From NCBI GenBank assembly GCA_902475785.1, contig CABSAN010000019.1, forward strand, positions 1 through 36,585: a stretch of DNA of 36,585 bases. Direction: 5' to 3'. How positions within the stretch are numbered: position 1 is the first letter of the stretch; every line of letters starts with the position of its first letter. The notes below the pieces were generated by a model. The model had not been told where the DNA came from, did not search any database, and saw nothing but the letters and a program-made list of their open reading frames with translations. Position numbers and translations under genes: made by a program. The stretch is from an uncultured Collinsella sp. (GTDB taxonomy: Bacteria; Actinomycetota; Coriobacteriia; Coriobacteriales; Coriobacteriaceae). Positions 1-7,430 of this stretch are shown piece by piece.

Positions 1-62
1 CGCGGACGGTCAAAGCTGAGCTCGTACTTTCCGCACCGCCATGTCTTGCTGTCGTTCGCCAT
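1..62 (-). CDS. folP: Probable dihydropteroate synthase, N-terminus only (runs off the window)
   Basis: Only the first 20 codons are inside the window. They read MANDSKTWRCGKYELSFDRP, which resembles the segment just before the MGIxNxTPDSF motif of dihydropteroate synthases, the folate enzyme that condenses pterin pyrophosphate with p-aminobenzoate. The start at 62 is chosen because a perfect AGGAGG (complement of 69-74) lies 6 bases upstream; an in-frame ATG at 68 would abut the ribosome site. A TACAAT on the minus strand at 137-142 is a possible -10 box. It lies 94 bp downstream of the sirtuin gene on the same strand. The family call rests on a short stretch; the existence of a gene start here is much surer than its name. 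Confidence 0.5.
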   Translation of the reverse strand, partial: MANDSKTWRCGKYELSFDRP

Positions 63-156
63 GAACATCCTCCTAAAATGCCCACGCCGCCGCGCTCGGG
101 CGCTGGCGGCGGGGTCGCTTTGCAATCAGCCTTTCTATTGTATCCGCGCGCGCGGG

Positions 157-909
157 CTAGAACGCAAACGCGGCCGCGATGTCGCAAGAAATCAGCAGGT
201 CGGCATTTGCATCCTGATCGGTGGGAGCAAGATTGCAAATGGCCAGCGTATCGCCGGTAAAGTAGCGCGTAAGGCCCGCCGCCGGATACACTACGAGCGA
301 GGTTCCGCCCACGACGAGGGCGTCGGCTGCGGCGATGGCAGCGACGGAGCCGGTAAGCACACGCTCATCGAGCGGCTCTTCGTAGAGGACCACGTCGGGT
401 TTGATGCGGCCGCCGCACGCGGGGCACACGGGCACGCCCGCGGCATCCTCGTGCTCGCGCGCGCAAATCCATTCGGCGCTGTAGACCGCGCCGCACGTCT
501 GGCAGATATTGCGGTGGACCGAGCCATGCAGCTCAAACACGCGCCGTGAGCCAGCCGCCTGATGCAGGCCGTCGATATTTTGCGTCACCACGGCGTCGAG
601 CTTGCCGGCGCGCTCCAGCTCCGCCAGCTTGGCGTGGCAGTGGTTGGGCTTGGCGTTAAGGGCGATCATCTTGGTCCGGTAGAAGTCGAAAAACTCCGCC
701 GGATGCGCCTCGTAGAAGCTGTGCGAGAGCATAGTCTCGGGCGGATAGGAAAACCGCTGGTGATACAGGCCGTCCACGCTGCGGAAATCGGGGATGCCAC
801 TCGCCGTGGAAACGCCCGCGCCGCCAAAGAAGACCACGTGGCTATGGGTTTCGAACAGCTCCGCCAGCGCAGCGGAGGCCTGTTTGGGGTCCGATATTGC
901 CTGCGTCAT
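157..909 (-). CDS. cobB: NAD-dependent protein deacylase, sirtuin family
   Basis: A 250-residue class III (sirtuin) deacylase that removes acyl groups from protein lysines while consuming NAD+, releasing nicotinamide and O-acetyl-ADP-ribose; it acts in the cytoplasm. The NAD-binding signature GAGVSTASGIPDFR is at residues 30-43 and TQNIDGLHQ at 109-117. The catalytic histidine is H128 (ELHGS). A four-cysteine zinc site is C136/C139 and C162/C165, and the late GGTSLVVYP motif of the Rossmann fold is present. Length is normal for bacterial CobB. The start at 909 is preferred over an upstream GC-rich extension to 1005 because GGAGG lies 7 bases before it and the protein aligns from there. It is divergent from exoIII and upstream of the probable folP. 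Acetyl-CoA synthetase is a common target in other bacteria, but nothing here shows its substrate. Confidence 0.93.
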   Translation of the reverse strand: MTQAISDPKQASAALAELFETHSHVVFFGGAGVSTASGIPDFRSVDGLYHQRFSYPPETMLSHSFYEAHPAEFFDFYRTKMIALNAKPNHCHAKLAELERAGKLDAVVTQNIDGLHQAAGSRRVFELHGSVHRNICQTCGAVYSAEWICAREHEDAAGVPVCPACGGRIKPDVVLYEEPLDERVLTGSVAAIAAADALVVGGTSLVVYPAAGLTRYFTGDTLAICNLAPTDQDANADLLISCDIAAAFAF

Positions 910-1023
910 GTTTGTCCTCCGTCCATGTTGGTCGGGGCGGCTGCGATTGCGCCGTCGCCCGCGGGGCCCGCCCCGCCTCTGTTGCGTTAATCTTAAGCCT
1001 GCCAACCCCGTCGAAAGGACACC

Positions 1024-1842
1024 ATGCCTCAGACTTACACCTTTGCCTCGTGGAACGTTAACGGCCTGCGCGCCGTGCTCAAAAAGGACCCGAGCTTTAC
1101 CCAGATCGCACAGGAACTCGATGTCGATGTCCTAGCGCTGCAGGAAACCAAGCTGCAGGAGGGCCAGGTCGATATTGACCTGCCCGGCTATCACCAAACC
1201 TGGAGCTACGCCGAGCGTAAAGGCTATTCGGGCACTGCAGTCTTTAGCCGCCAGGAACCGCTGCGCGTGCTGCACGCCGACGCGCTGCTGCCCTACGCCG
1301 GCGAGGGCGAGGAGGCCGAGCTCGTGGCGCAGGCCGCGACCGAGGGCCGCGTCTGTGCGCTCGAGTTCGACAAGTTTTGGTTTGTGGATGTCTACACGCC
1401 CAACGCCCAAAACGAGCTCGCCCGCATCGACGTGCGCATGGCCTGGGACGATGCCTATCGCGGCTTTTTGGGCGCGCTTGAGCGCGAAACCGGCAAGCCC
1501 GTCGTAACCTGCGGCGACTTTAACGTGGCTCACAAGGAGATCGACCTTAAGAACCCCAAGTCCAACCGCGGCAACGCAGGCTTTTCGGACGAGGAGCGCG
1601 GCAAGTTTACCGAGCTGCTCGACACCGGTTTTACCGACACCTGGCGCGCGGCCAATCCGGACGTCGAGGGCGTCTACAGCTGGTGGAGCTATCGCTTTAA
1701 TGCCCGCAAGAACAACGCAGGCTGGCGTATCGACTACTTCCTGGTAAGCGACGCAATCGCCGGCAACGTACGCGACACCGGCATCCGCGGCGACATCTTC
1801 GGCAGCGACCACTGCCCCGTCACCCTCGCCCTGGAGCTCTAA
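1024..1842 (+). CDS. xth: Exodeoxyribonuclease III / AP endonuclease
   Basis: A 272-residue enzyme of the exonuclease-endonuclease-phosphatase fold that cuts DNA at abasic sites and has 3'-5' exonuclease and 3'-phosphatase activity in base excision repair. The family motifs are all present and in order: SWNVNGLRA (9-17), LQETKL with the metal-binding E41, GDFNVAH around 164-170 with the catalytic Asp and Asn, RIDYFLVS, and the terminal GSDHCPV with the catalytic Asp-His pair around 262-263. Length fits the ExoA/XthA family of about 250-280 residues. A GAAAGGA ribosome site precedes the ATG. It stands alone, divergent from the sirtuin gene, and is followed by a palindrome (1850-1882) and a long non-coding stretch. 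The symbol xth is used for the family; exoA is equally fitting. Confidence 0.95.
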   Translation: MPQTYTFASWNVNGLRAVLKKDPSFTQIAQELDVDVLALQETKLQEGQVDIDLPGYHQTWSYAERKGYSGTAVFSRQEPLRVLHADALLPYAGEGEEAELVAQAATEGRVCALEFDKFWFVDVYTPNAQNELARIDVRMAWDDAYRGFLGALERETGKPVVTCGDFNVAHKEIDLKNPKSNRGNAGFSDEERGKFTELLDTGFTDTWRAANPDVEGVYSWWSYRFNARKNNAGWRIDYFLVSDAIAGNVRDTGIRGDIFGSDHCPVTLALEL

Positions 1843-1849
1843 CCCCCAA

Positions 1850-1882
1850 ATGATCCCCCGGGGACGGAGGAAAAGGGATCAT
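1850..1882. repeat. GGGGAC-core palindrome, arms ATGATCCC
   Basis: The arms ATGATCCC (1850-1857) and GGGATCAT (1875-1882) enclose the core CCGGGGACGGAGGAAAA and are followed by TTTT, so it could end exoIII transcription. It belongs to a set of short palindromes in this window with a GGGGAC core and different arms. A degenerate relative without clear arms (GGGGACAGAAGAAAA) lies at about 2108-2123. Confidence 0.6.
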
Positions 1883-1913
1883 TTTCACCTCGCGAGGGCA
1901 TCCACGCGACCCA

Positions 1914-2079
1914 CCCGCCACGAAATCGGCCCATCTACTACGTTTAAGCCACTACCCTCAACCACAGCGAACAACGCAAAAAGAAAACCGCAGGTAGAAA
2001 GCCTGCGGTTTTTCATAAGACGCGGTCATGGTCGGAGATATCAAGCTAAACGTAGTAGATGGGCCAGTTTCGTGGCGGG
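1914..2079. repeat. Inverted-repeat element 1 with internal hairpin (non-coding region, first half)
   Basis: Two 33-bp arms, 1914-1946 and 2047-2079, are near-perfect inverted copies containing GGCCCATCTACTACGTTTA. Between them lies a perfect hairpin (AAAACCGCAGG at 1984-1994, CCTGCGGTTTT at 2002-2012) that could act as a terminator in either direction. The word AAAACCGCAGGTAGA and a later CGGTCATGGTCGG recur in the neighbouring element 2, whose arms are different. No credible gene covers 1843-2377. Confidence 0.75.
1984..2013. terminator. Candidate bidirectional intrinsic terminator
   Basis: An 11-bp stem, AAAACCGCAGG pairing with CCTGCGGTTTT, with a 7-base loop and T-runs on both strands. 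It lies between the convergent exoIII and ECF operon ends and inside inverted-repeat element 1. Confidence 0.6.
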
Positions 2080-2157
2080 CGCCGTCAACTGATTCCCTAG
2101 GGACGTCTGGGGACAGAAGAAAACGATCGATTTGGCTCTCCGAGGGCCATGATACCC

Positions 2158-2338
2158 GTCATATCAACCGGCCATTCCAAAACCATGCCGGTTTACGGGG
2201 CCGAATCGCAGATCCCTAACCACACGCAATTCGAGCAAAATAAAACCGCAGGTAGACGGCTCGTCTATTTTCGAAAAATGCCGGTATGGTCGGCCTGCGT
2301 CAATCCAGCCCCGTAAACCGGCATAGCTTTGATATGAC
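2158..2338. repeat. Inverted-repeat element 2 (non-coding region, second half)
   Basis: The outer arms are GTCATATCAA (2158-2167) and TTGATATGAC (2329-2338). The inner arms are ATGCCGGTTTACGGGGC (2185-2201) and its exact complement at 2308-2324. The middle carries AAAACCGCAGGTAGA (2242-2256) and CGGTATGGTCGG, as element 1 does, but the hairpin seen in element 1 is degraded here. The same core with different arms suggests a related but separately formed element. Confidence 0.7.
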
Positions 2339-2377
2339 ACCAAGGAAGTATTGATTCTCGCCCCGGCGCAACCGCCA

Positions 2378-3091
2378 CTACAGCCCGTACTTCACGACGA
2401 CGCGGTTGATGCGGCGACACCAGGGCTTGTACAGAGCGGCCAAGAACACGCAGGTCGCGAGGCCATGCGTGATGTCGAACGGCACCGCCGTAGCAAGACG
2501 CGCTACGGCGCCTGCCCAGGTGAGCGGCTGCACAAAACCGATGATGTCGTACGCGTTGATCACGACGCCATACAGCAAGCCCGAGGCAAAGCCATACGCC
2601 AACAGCGCCGGCATTCGCACGGTTCCATCGGCGCGGTCAAACGCGCCCGCATGCGCCAGTGCGCCACCGATATAGCCCACCAGACCCCAGGCATACATCT
2701 GCCACGGCGTCCACATGCCCTGTCCAAAAAAGAAATTACTGGTCAGCGCTGCCAACGCGCCGACCATAAAACCATTGCGACGGCCAAGTGTCGCACCCGC
2801 GATAATGGCGATGGCGCTCACGGGCTTAAAATCGGGAATGGGCCCAAACAGGATGCGCCCCGCCGCGGCCAGCGCCGCCAGTACCAGCGTGGGCATGATC
2901 TGGCGCAGGCCTGGACGCGATGCCTCATAGCCCGCAAAGAACAGTGCGAGCACGAGCGCCACTACAACCAGCATGGTAAGCGCCGCCTGCTCAATGCCCG
3001 CCAGCAACGCCGCAGTCATCACTGCCGGCACCGCCAGGAGCAGCGGAATCTCCATTTTTGTGAGTAGGCGCGAAGCGCGATGATCCGTCAT
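2378..3091 (-). CDS. ECF transporter substrate-binding (S) component
   Basis: A 237-residue integral membrane protein with about six hydrophobic segments, the third gene of an ECF (energy-coupling factor) vitamin-type importer operon. The conserved stretch GRILFGPIPDFKPVSAIAI followed by GATLGRRNGF and WTPWQMYAWGLVG is typical of S components that capture a micronutrient at the outer face and dock onto EcfT. The start at 3091 is chosen because the ATPase stop codon lies 4 bases upstream, and the longer reading overlaps the ATPase. The substrate cannot be read from sequence. Cobalamin-type (CbrT-like) S components have a similar FxxIPxxKP pattern, but this is only a suggestion, and I see no cobalamin or thiamine riboswitch upstream of the operon. 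Confidence 0.85.
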   Translation of the reverse strand: MTDHRASRLLTKMEIPLLLAVPAVMTAALLAGIEQAALTMLVVVALVLALFFAGYEASRPGLRQIMPTLVLAALAAAGRILFGPIPDFKPVSAIAIIAGATLGRRNGFMVGALAALTSNFFFGQGMWTPWQMYAWGLVGYIGGALAHAGAFDRADGTVRMPALLAYGFASGLLYGVVINAYDIIGFVQPLTWAGAVARLATAVPFDITHGLATCVFLAALYKPWCRRINRVVVKYGL

Positions 3092-3095
3092 CCCA

Positions 3096-4739
3096 TCACG
3101 CCCTGTAGAACACGTTGTCGGCAAAGAAATCTGCCGGGGGCTCCATGCAGGCGATCTCGCCGTCGAACATCATGGCGACGTCGTCGGACACCTGCTCGGC
3201 AAAGTCCAAGTCGTGCGCGGCCATGATGACGGTGCCGCCGGCCTGCGCATGCTCGCGCAGGGCCCGGGCGATAATGCAGCGACTTGCCAGATCAAGGCCC
3301 TTGGTGGGCTCATCAAGCAGCAGCAACTCCGGACCAATCAACAGCAGCTTTGCCAACGCAAGCAGCTGGCGCTGACCGCCCGAAAGATCGTACGGGTGAC
3401 GCGCCTCCAAGCCGTCCAGTCCCAGTTGCGCCGCACGCTCCCGCGCCAAGTTCTCGTCGTATCCGCAGGTCGAAGCCCATTCCATCAGCTCGTCGCGCAC
3501 CGTTTCGGCGACCAGCAATGCCTTGGGGTTCTGTGGCAGCAGCGCCGCCGAAGCCGTCCCACGCACCATGCGGCCACGCTGCAGCTTAGCCGTCTTGGCC
3601 AGCACCGAGAGCATCGTCGACTTGCCGCAGCCGTTTCCGCCCACGACCGCATGCACCGCGCCGGCCGAAAACGTCACATCGAGCCCGCGCAGCACCCAAC
3701 CGCCCACGCGATCGTAGCGAAACCAGCCTTCCGACAGGGTGGTAGCCGACCCGCCGTGCATTTTTTGGAGTATTCTGCTTCCATCCGTGCGCGGGAAGGC
3801 TTCCGAGCCGTTCTCGTACGACGTTTGCGCCACAAATTCGGACGATTTGTCCAATTCCGAATTTTTTTTCGCGCTCGATACGTCCCCGGGCGGCTCCAGA
3901 GAGCCCAAATTGTCCTCACGCCTGCTGAATACTCCGTTTTTTGCACATCGGATGGCACCCCACCCCAACATGTCATCGGAAAACAGCGATTCTCGGCGTC
4001 CCAAAGAAGCCATATCCGCCACTTCGCGCACGCGACCGCCCTCAATCCGGTACGCACGCGTCGCATACTCGAGCATCGGCCGCGGTTGATGCGTAGCCAC
4101 AACAACCGTGCAGCCCAGCTCACGGTTCACGCGAAACAGCGCGTGCAGAAAATTCTTCTCGGCAACGGGATCGAGCTGAGACGTGGGCTCGTCGAGTAAC
4201 AGCACACGCGGACGCAGCGCCAGGACGGCGGCAAGCGACAGCAGCTGCTTGCGGCCACCCGAAAGCGTATCGGTATCGCGATGAAGCCAGTCCTCCAGAC
4301 CAAAGAAATAGCTGGTCTCGGCAACACGGCGGCGCATCTCGTCGCGCGACGCACCCAGATTCTCTAGCCCAAACGCCATCTCGTGCCACACGGTCTCGCA
4401 CACAATCTGGTTCTCGGGATCCTGGAACACGTAGCCCACGCGCTCCGCAGACGCGCACACGTCCATGTCGGCAACGTTCTCGCCCAGCACGCGCGCATCG
4501 CCAGTGCGCTCGCCCGCCGGAGCGATCTCGGGCTTGAGCAGCGACAGCAGCGTCGACTTACCCGATCCGGTACCGCCAACAAGCAGCGCAAATGCACCTT
4601 GGGGAACAGACCAGTCGAGCCCCTCGAGCACCGCGGCATCAGCCCCGGGGTAGGCAAAGCTCAGGCTCCGCACCTCAATCGCCGGCATATCCGGGCCGCA
4701 CGCCGCGCCCGACACCGGGCCCCTATCCAACCGAGCCAT
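3096..4739 (-). CDS. ecfA: Fused double ATPase of an ECF transporter (EcfA-EcfA')
   Basis: A 547-residue protein with two complete ABC ATPase domains in one chain; ATP hydrolysis drives the EcfT/S module in the membrane. Domain 1 has a Walker A motif with K61 (GGTGSGKST), Q-loop Q106 (FQDPENQ), signature LSGGRKQ at 159-165 and Walker B LLLDEPTS around 180-187. Domain 2 has a Walker A (GGNGCGKST) near 367-375, signature LSGGQRQ near 450 and LLLDEPTKG near 473. Two-domain fusions are common in Actinobacteria. The linker, residues about 265-329, is odd: it is encoded by a 191-bp AT-rich segment bounded by inverted repeats and is unrelated in composition to the rest (see separate entry). The ATG overlaps the ecfT stop as TGATG, indicating translational coupling. 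Confidence 0.93.
   Translation of the reverse strand: MARLDRGPVSGAACGPDMPAIEVRSLSFAYPGADAAVLEGLDWSVPQGAFALLVGGTGSGKSTLLSLLKPEIAPAGERTGDARVLGENVADMDVCASAERVGYVFQDPENQIVCETVWHEMAFGLENLGASRDEMRRRVAETSYFFGLEDWLHRDTDTLSGGRKQLLSLAAVLALRPRVLLLDEPTSQLDPVAEKNFLHALFRVNRELGCTVVVATHQPRPMLEYATRAYRIEGGRVREVADMASLGRRESLFSDDMLGWGAIRCAKNGVFSRREDNLGSLEPPGDVSSAKKNSELDKSSEFVAQTSYENGSEAFPRTDGSRILQKMHGGSATTLSEGWFRYDRVGGWVLRGLDVTFSAGAVHAVVGGNGCGKSTMLSVLAKTAKLQRGRMVRGTASAALLPQNPKALLVAETVRDELMEWASTCGYDENLARERAAQLGLDGLEARHPYDLSGGQRQLLALAKLLLIGPELLLLDEPTKGLDLASRCIIARALREHAQAGGTVIMAAHDLDFAEQVSDDVAMMFDGEIACMEPPADFFADNVFYRA
3756..3946. mobile_element. Inverted-repeat-bounded insert translated in frame inside ecfA
   Basis: Terminal inverted repeats of about 20 bp (GTGCATTTTTTGGAGTATTC at 3756-3775; its near-complement GAATACTCCGTTTTTTGCAC at 3927-3946) bound 191 bp that are strikingly AT-rich in patches compared with the surrounding GC-rich gene. 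Inside is a second palindrome, AATTCGGA paired with TCCGAATT, around 3836-3863. The ORF stays open across the whole segment and the encoded linker is polar (SSAKKNSELDKSSEFVAQT). It behaves like a MITE-type element that either inserted in frame or was selected to remain readable. I cannot see a clear target-site duplication and no transposase is present, so mobility is inferred. Confidence 0.55.
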
Positions 4740-5632
4740 CAGCCGAACCTCTTCTCATCGATCGCATGCAACACGCAGGGCAGCACCATCCAGACAGCGT
4801 ACACGACATAGCCCAGCCACGGCGCGGGCACCGAAAGCTGAGGGTAAAACGAATACTGCGTTGTCGCGGTCCATGCCACCGCCACCGCGGCAGCACCAAA
4901 CAGCGCGAGCCCGACCAGCGCGGCAACATCGCCGCGCCTCAGCCGATACCGCGCGTACGTCGTGCGGCGCGTCACGGCACCCCACCCACGGGAGCGCATG
5001 GCGTCCGCGCGCTCAAGCGAATCTTCCATGCCCCAGCCCATCAACACGCTCGATGCCCGCAGACGCGAACGCACGGGATCGGTGGGCGCACGCCCCGGCA
5101 CATCAATCGCGTCCTGCACCGCCAGCACCGTGCGGCCGCGGCGCAAAAACTGTGGGATAAGCCGCATGCACATCGAGATCATGAGCGCGATCACCGGCGC
5201 GGCGTTGCCCAACAGTGCGAGCACCTTGTCGTATTCGAGCATCGACGCCGCAGCCTCAAACCACAGCACGCTCGCCACAAACAGCCCGCCCATGCACAGG
5301 CCGTAAACCATGCTCTCTAGATACACCGCACGCATGCCAATACGAAACAGCTCCGTCGAGCCCGAGGCGCTAAACAGCGGGTTGACCAGTGCAATGATCA
5401 AAATCACCGGCAGCTGCCAGCGAAGCGCCCCTAACGTGCGCGCAGCACCGCGCGTCGCAAGCCCGTACGCCAGCCCGCCCGCAAGCGACAGCGCAATCAG
5501 CACCGGTTGCATCGAGAACATGGTGAGCCCCAGCGTCAACGCTATGTAGACCGCCGGCACCGCCGGATGCGACATTGAAAATGCCCCCACGGGCTCGGCG
5601 CCCGAACCCTCTCGCATGTTGTCCATAGGCAT
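4739..5632 (-). CDS. ecfT: ECF transporter transmembrane component EcfT
   Basis: A 297-residue membrane protein that couples the two ATPase domains to the S component. The N-terminal half has several hydrophobic helices (VYIALTLGLTMFSMQPVLI, VILIIALVNPLFSASG, ALMISMCMRLIPQF). The cytoplasmic coupling region carries the family's Ala-Asp-x-Met-x-x-Arg-Gly motif in ADAMRSRGWG. Three more hydrophobic stretches follow before the C-terminus, which is slightly longer than usual. It is the first gene of the operon ecfT-ecfA-S, and its stop overlaps the ecfA start by one base. The start at 5632 follows a GGGAGG sequence. The operon is divergent from glmU. The 190 bp between them hold no further convincing gene. 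Confidence 0.9.
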   Translation of the reverse strand: MPMDNMREGSGAEPVGAFSMSHPAVPAVYIALTLGLTMFSMQPVLIALSLAGGLAYGLATRGAARTLGALRWQLPVILIIALVNPLFSASGSTELFRIGMRAVYLESMVYGLCMGGLFVASVLWFEAAASMLEYDKVLALLGNAAPVIALMISMCMRLIPQFLRRGRTVLAVQDAIDVPGRAPTDPVRSRLRASSVLMGWGMEDSLERADAMRSRGWGAVTRRTTYARYRLRRGDVAALVGLALFGAAAVAVAWTATTQYSFYPQLSVPAPWLGYVVYAVWMVLPCVLHAIDEKRFG

Positions 5633-5825
5633 CCCCGCCCTCCCGCCAAATCACCGACGCCGAAGCACTGCCGGCACCGCCCGCAAGCAGCGCAAACACC
5701 ACGCCGGCGGCGCAAGCCTCAACCGCCGCAAACCAATCGCTACGCGCTCATCATATGCCTGCGGTATCATATTGCGCCGTGTATCGTTTCCAAACACACG
5801 TCTCTATAACGTAACAGGAGATCAC

Positions 5826-7238
5826 ATGGACGCAACCGCAATTATCCTCGCCGCCGGCGAGGGCACCCGCATGAAGTCGAACCACTGCAAGGTTTCGCAC
5901 AAGATCCTGGGCAAGCCCATGGTCCAGTGGATCGTCGACGCCACCATCAAGGCCGGCTGCAGCCGCGTCGTGGTCGTCATCGGCAGCCACGCCGATGAGA
6001 TGCGCGCCCTCATCGATGGCGCCTACGCCAACAGCGCCACCAAGGTCGAGTGCGTCGAGCAGACCGAGCGCCTGGGCACCGGCCACGCCGTAAAGGTCGC
6101 GCTCGAGGCCTGCGGCATCACGCAAGGCCCCGTCGTCGTGCTCAACGGCGACCTGCCGCTCATCACCGCCGACACCGTCGCCAAGTTCGCGCAGACCGTC
6201 GCCACCGGCGAGCTCGCCTGCACTGTCATGACCATGACCCCGCCCGATCCTTTTGGCTACGGCCGCATCAAGCTGGGCGCCGATGGTCAGATCGAGCGCA
6301 TCATCGAGCAGAAGGACTGCACGCCCGAGCAGGCCGCCACGCTGCTGGAGTGCAACGCCGGCTGCTACGCCTTCGACGGCGCGCAGCTCGCCGCTCACAT
6401 TAACGAGATCGGCAACGACAACGCGCAGTCCGAGTACTACCTGCCCGACATGCTCGAAATCCTCAAGGGTCACGGCCAGGCGGTCTCCATCTTCCACTGC
6501 GACGACTACCGCGACGGCCTGGGCGTCAACAGCCGTATCCAGCTCGCGCAGCTCACCGCCATCGCGCGCGACCGCATCAACGAGCACTGGATGGCCGAGG
6601 GCGTCACCTTCATCGACCCCACGCAGGCTTGGATCGGCCCCGACGCTACCATCGGCCGCGACACCATCGTGTGGCCGCAGACGCATCTGATCGGCCACGT
6701 CACCGTGGGCGAAGAGTGCCAGCTCGGCCCCAACAGCCGCCTCACCGACACCACCGTCGGCAGCGGCTGCACCATCGATGAGACCATCGCCATCGAGGCC
6801 GTCATCGAGAACGGCGTCGACTGCGGCCCGCGCGCCTACCTGCGCCCGGGCACCCACATGCTCGACGGATCCAAGGCCGGCACGCACGTGGAGATCAAGA
6901 AGTCCACGATCGGCGAGGGTTCCAAGGTGCCCCACCTGTCCTACATCGGCGATACCACCATGGGCTCCGGCGTCAACGTGGGCGCGGGCTCTATCACCTG
7001 CAACTACGACGGCGTTCACAAGCACAAGACCGTCATCGGCAAGGATGCCTTCATCGGTTCCGACACCATGATGGTCGCGCCCGCCCAGATCGGCGACGGC
7101 GCACTCGTGGCCGCCGGCTCCGTCATCACCGAGCCGGTCCCGGCCGACGCACTCGGTCTGGGCCGCGCCCGTCAGGTAAATATCGAGGGCTGGGCCGCCG
7201 ATTATCGCCGCCGTCTGCACGAGGACGACGAGGTATAA
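5826..7238 (+). CDS. glmU: Bifunctional GlmU: GlcN-1-P acetyltransferase and GlcNAc-1-P uridylyltransferase
   Basis: A 470-residue enzyme making UDP-N-acetylglucosamine, the precursor of peptidoglycan, from glucosamine-1-phosphate in two steps. The N-terminal pyrophosphorylase half has the nucleotide-binding LAAGEGTRMKS (8-18), LNGDLPLI and the late YYLPDM segment. The C-terminal half, from about residue 255, is a left-handed beta-helix built of hexapeptide repeats (IGPDATIGRDTIVWP and so on). It includes the acetyl-CoA site region YLRPGTHM and the characteristic NYDG...KTVIGKDAFIGS stretch. The start at 5826 is chosen because AGGAGA precedes it closely; a longer upstream reading lacks family similarity. 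A terminator follows at 7254-7287. Prs, next in line, is separated by about 190 bp, and glmU next to prs is a common arrangement in Gram-positive bacteria. Confidence 0.97.
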   Translation: MDATAIILAAGEGTRMKSNHCKVSHKILGKPMVQWIVDATIKAGCSRVVVVIGSHADEMRALIDGAYANSATKVECVEQTERLGTGHAVKVALEACGITQGPVVVLNGDLPLITADTVAKFAQTVATGELACTVMTMTPPDPFGYGRIKLGADGQIERIIEQKDCTPEQAATLLECNAGCYAFDGAQLAAHINEIGNDNAQSEYYLPDMLEILKGHGQAVSIFHCDDYRDGLGVNSRIQLAQLTAIARDRINEHWMAEGVTFIDPTQAWIGPDATIGRDTIVWPQTHLIGHVTVGEECQLGPNSRLTDTTVGSGCTIDETIAIEAVIENGVDCGPRAYLRPGTHMLDGSKAGTHVEIKKSTIGEGSKVPHLSYIGDTTMGSGVNVGAGSITCNYDGVHKHKTVIGKDAFIGSDTMMVAPAQIGDGALVAAGSVITEPVPADALGLGRARQVNIEGWAADYRRRLHEDDEV

Positions 7239-7253
7239 CATTTTACCAAGCAC

Positions 7254-7287
7254 AAAAGGAGCTGTTCCATGAGGGCGGCTCCTTTTT
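7254..7287 (+). terminator. Intrinsic terminator after glmU
   Basis: The stem AAAAGGAGC (7254-7262) pairs with GCTCCTTTTT (7278-7287) and ends in a T-run, 16 bp after the glmU stop. The remaining gap to prs (7288-7430) holds a TACAAT (7379-7384) that could be the prs -10 box; no good -35 is seen. Confidence 0.8.
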
Positions 7288-7430
7288 CTATCGTGACCTG
7301 CGCGACCGGATGAGTGGTCGGTTCGTGTCCGTTGACGGTAAAGACGTTATCAAGACTCGATAAACCCCGTCGCACGGTTACAATGCAACAAGGCATCTAT
7401 ATGGCATTCGATGTATAAAGGAGAAGGGTA

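Noticed and set aside
5370..5702. 110-residue minus-strand frame with a signal-like start before ecfT
   Set aside because: It overlaps ecfT in another frame; only the first 25 residues look like a signal peptide and nothing supports a product.
5633..5825. Vitamin riboswitch between ecfT and glmU
   Set aside because: No B12-box, thiamine or FMN consensus could be recognised on either strand.
5751..7253. 500-residue open frame antisense to glmU
   Set aside because: The translation is a monotonous Gly/Ala/Asp/Val sequence mirroring glmU codons; glmU itself is unmistakable.
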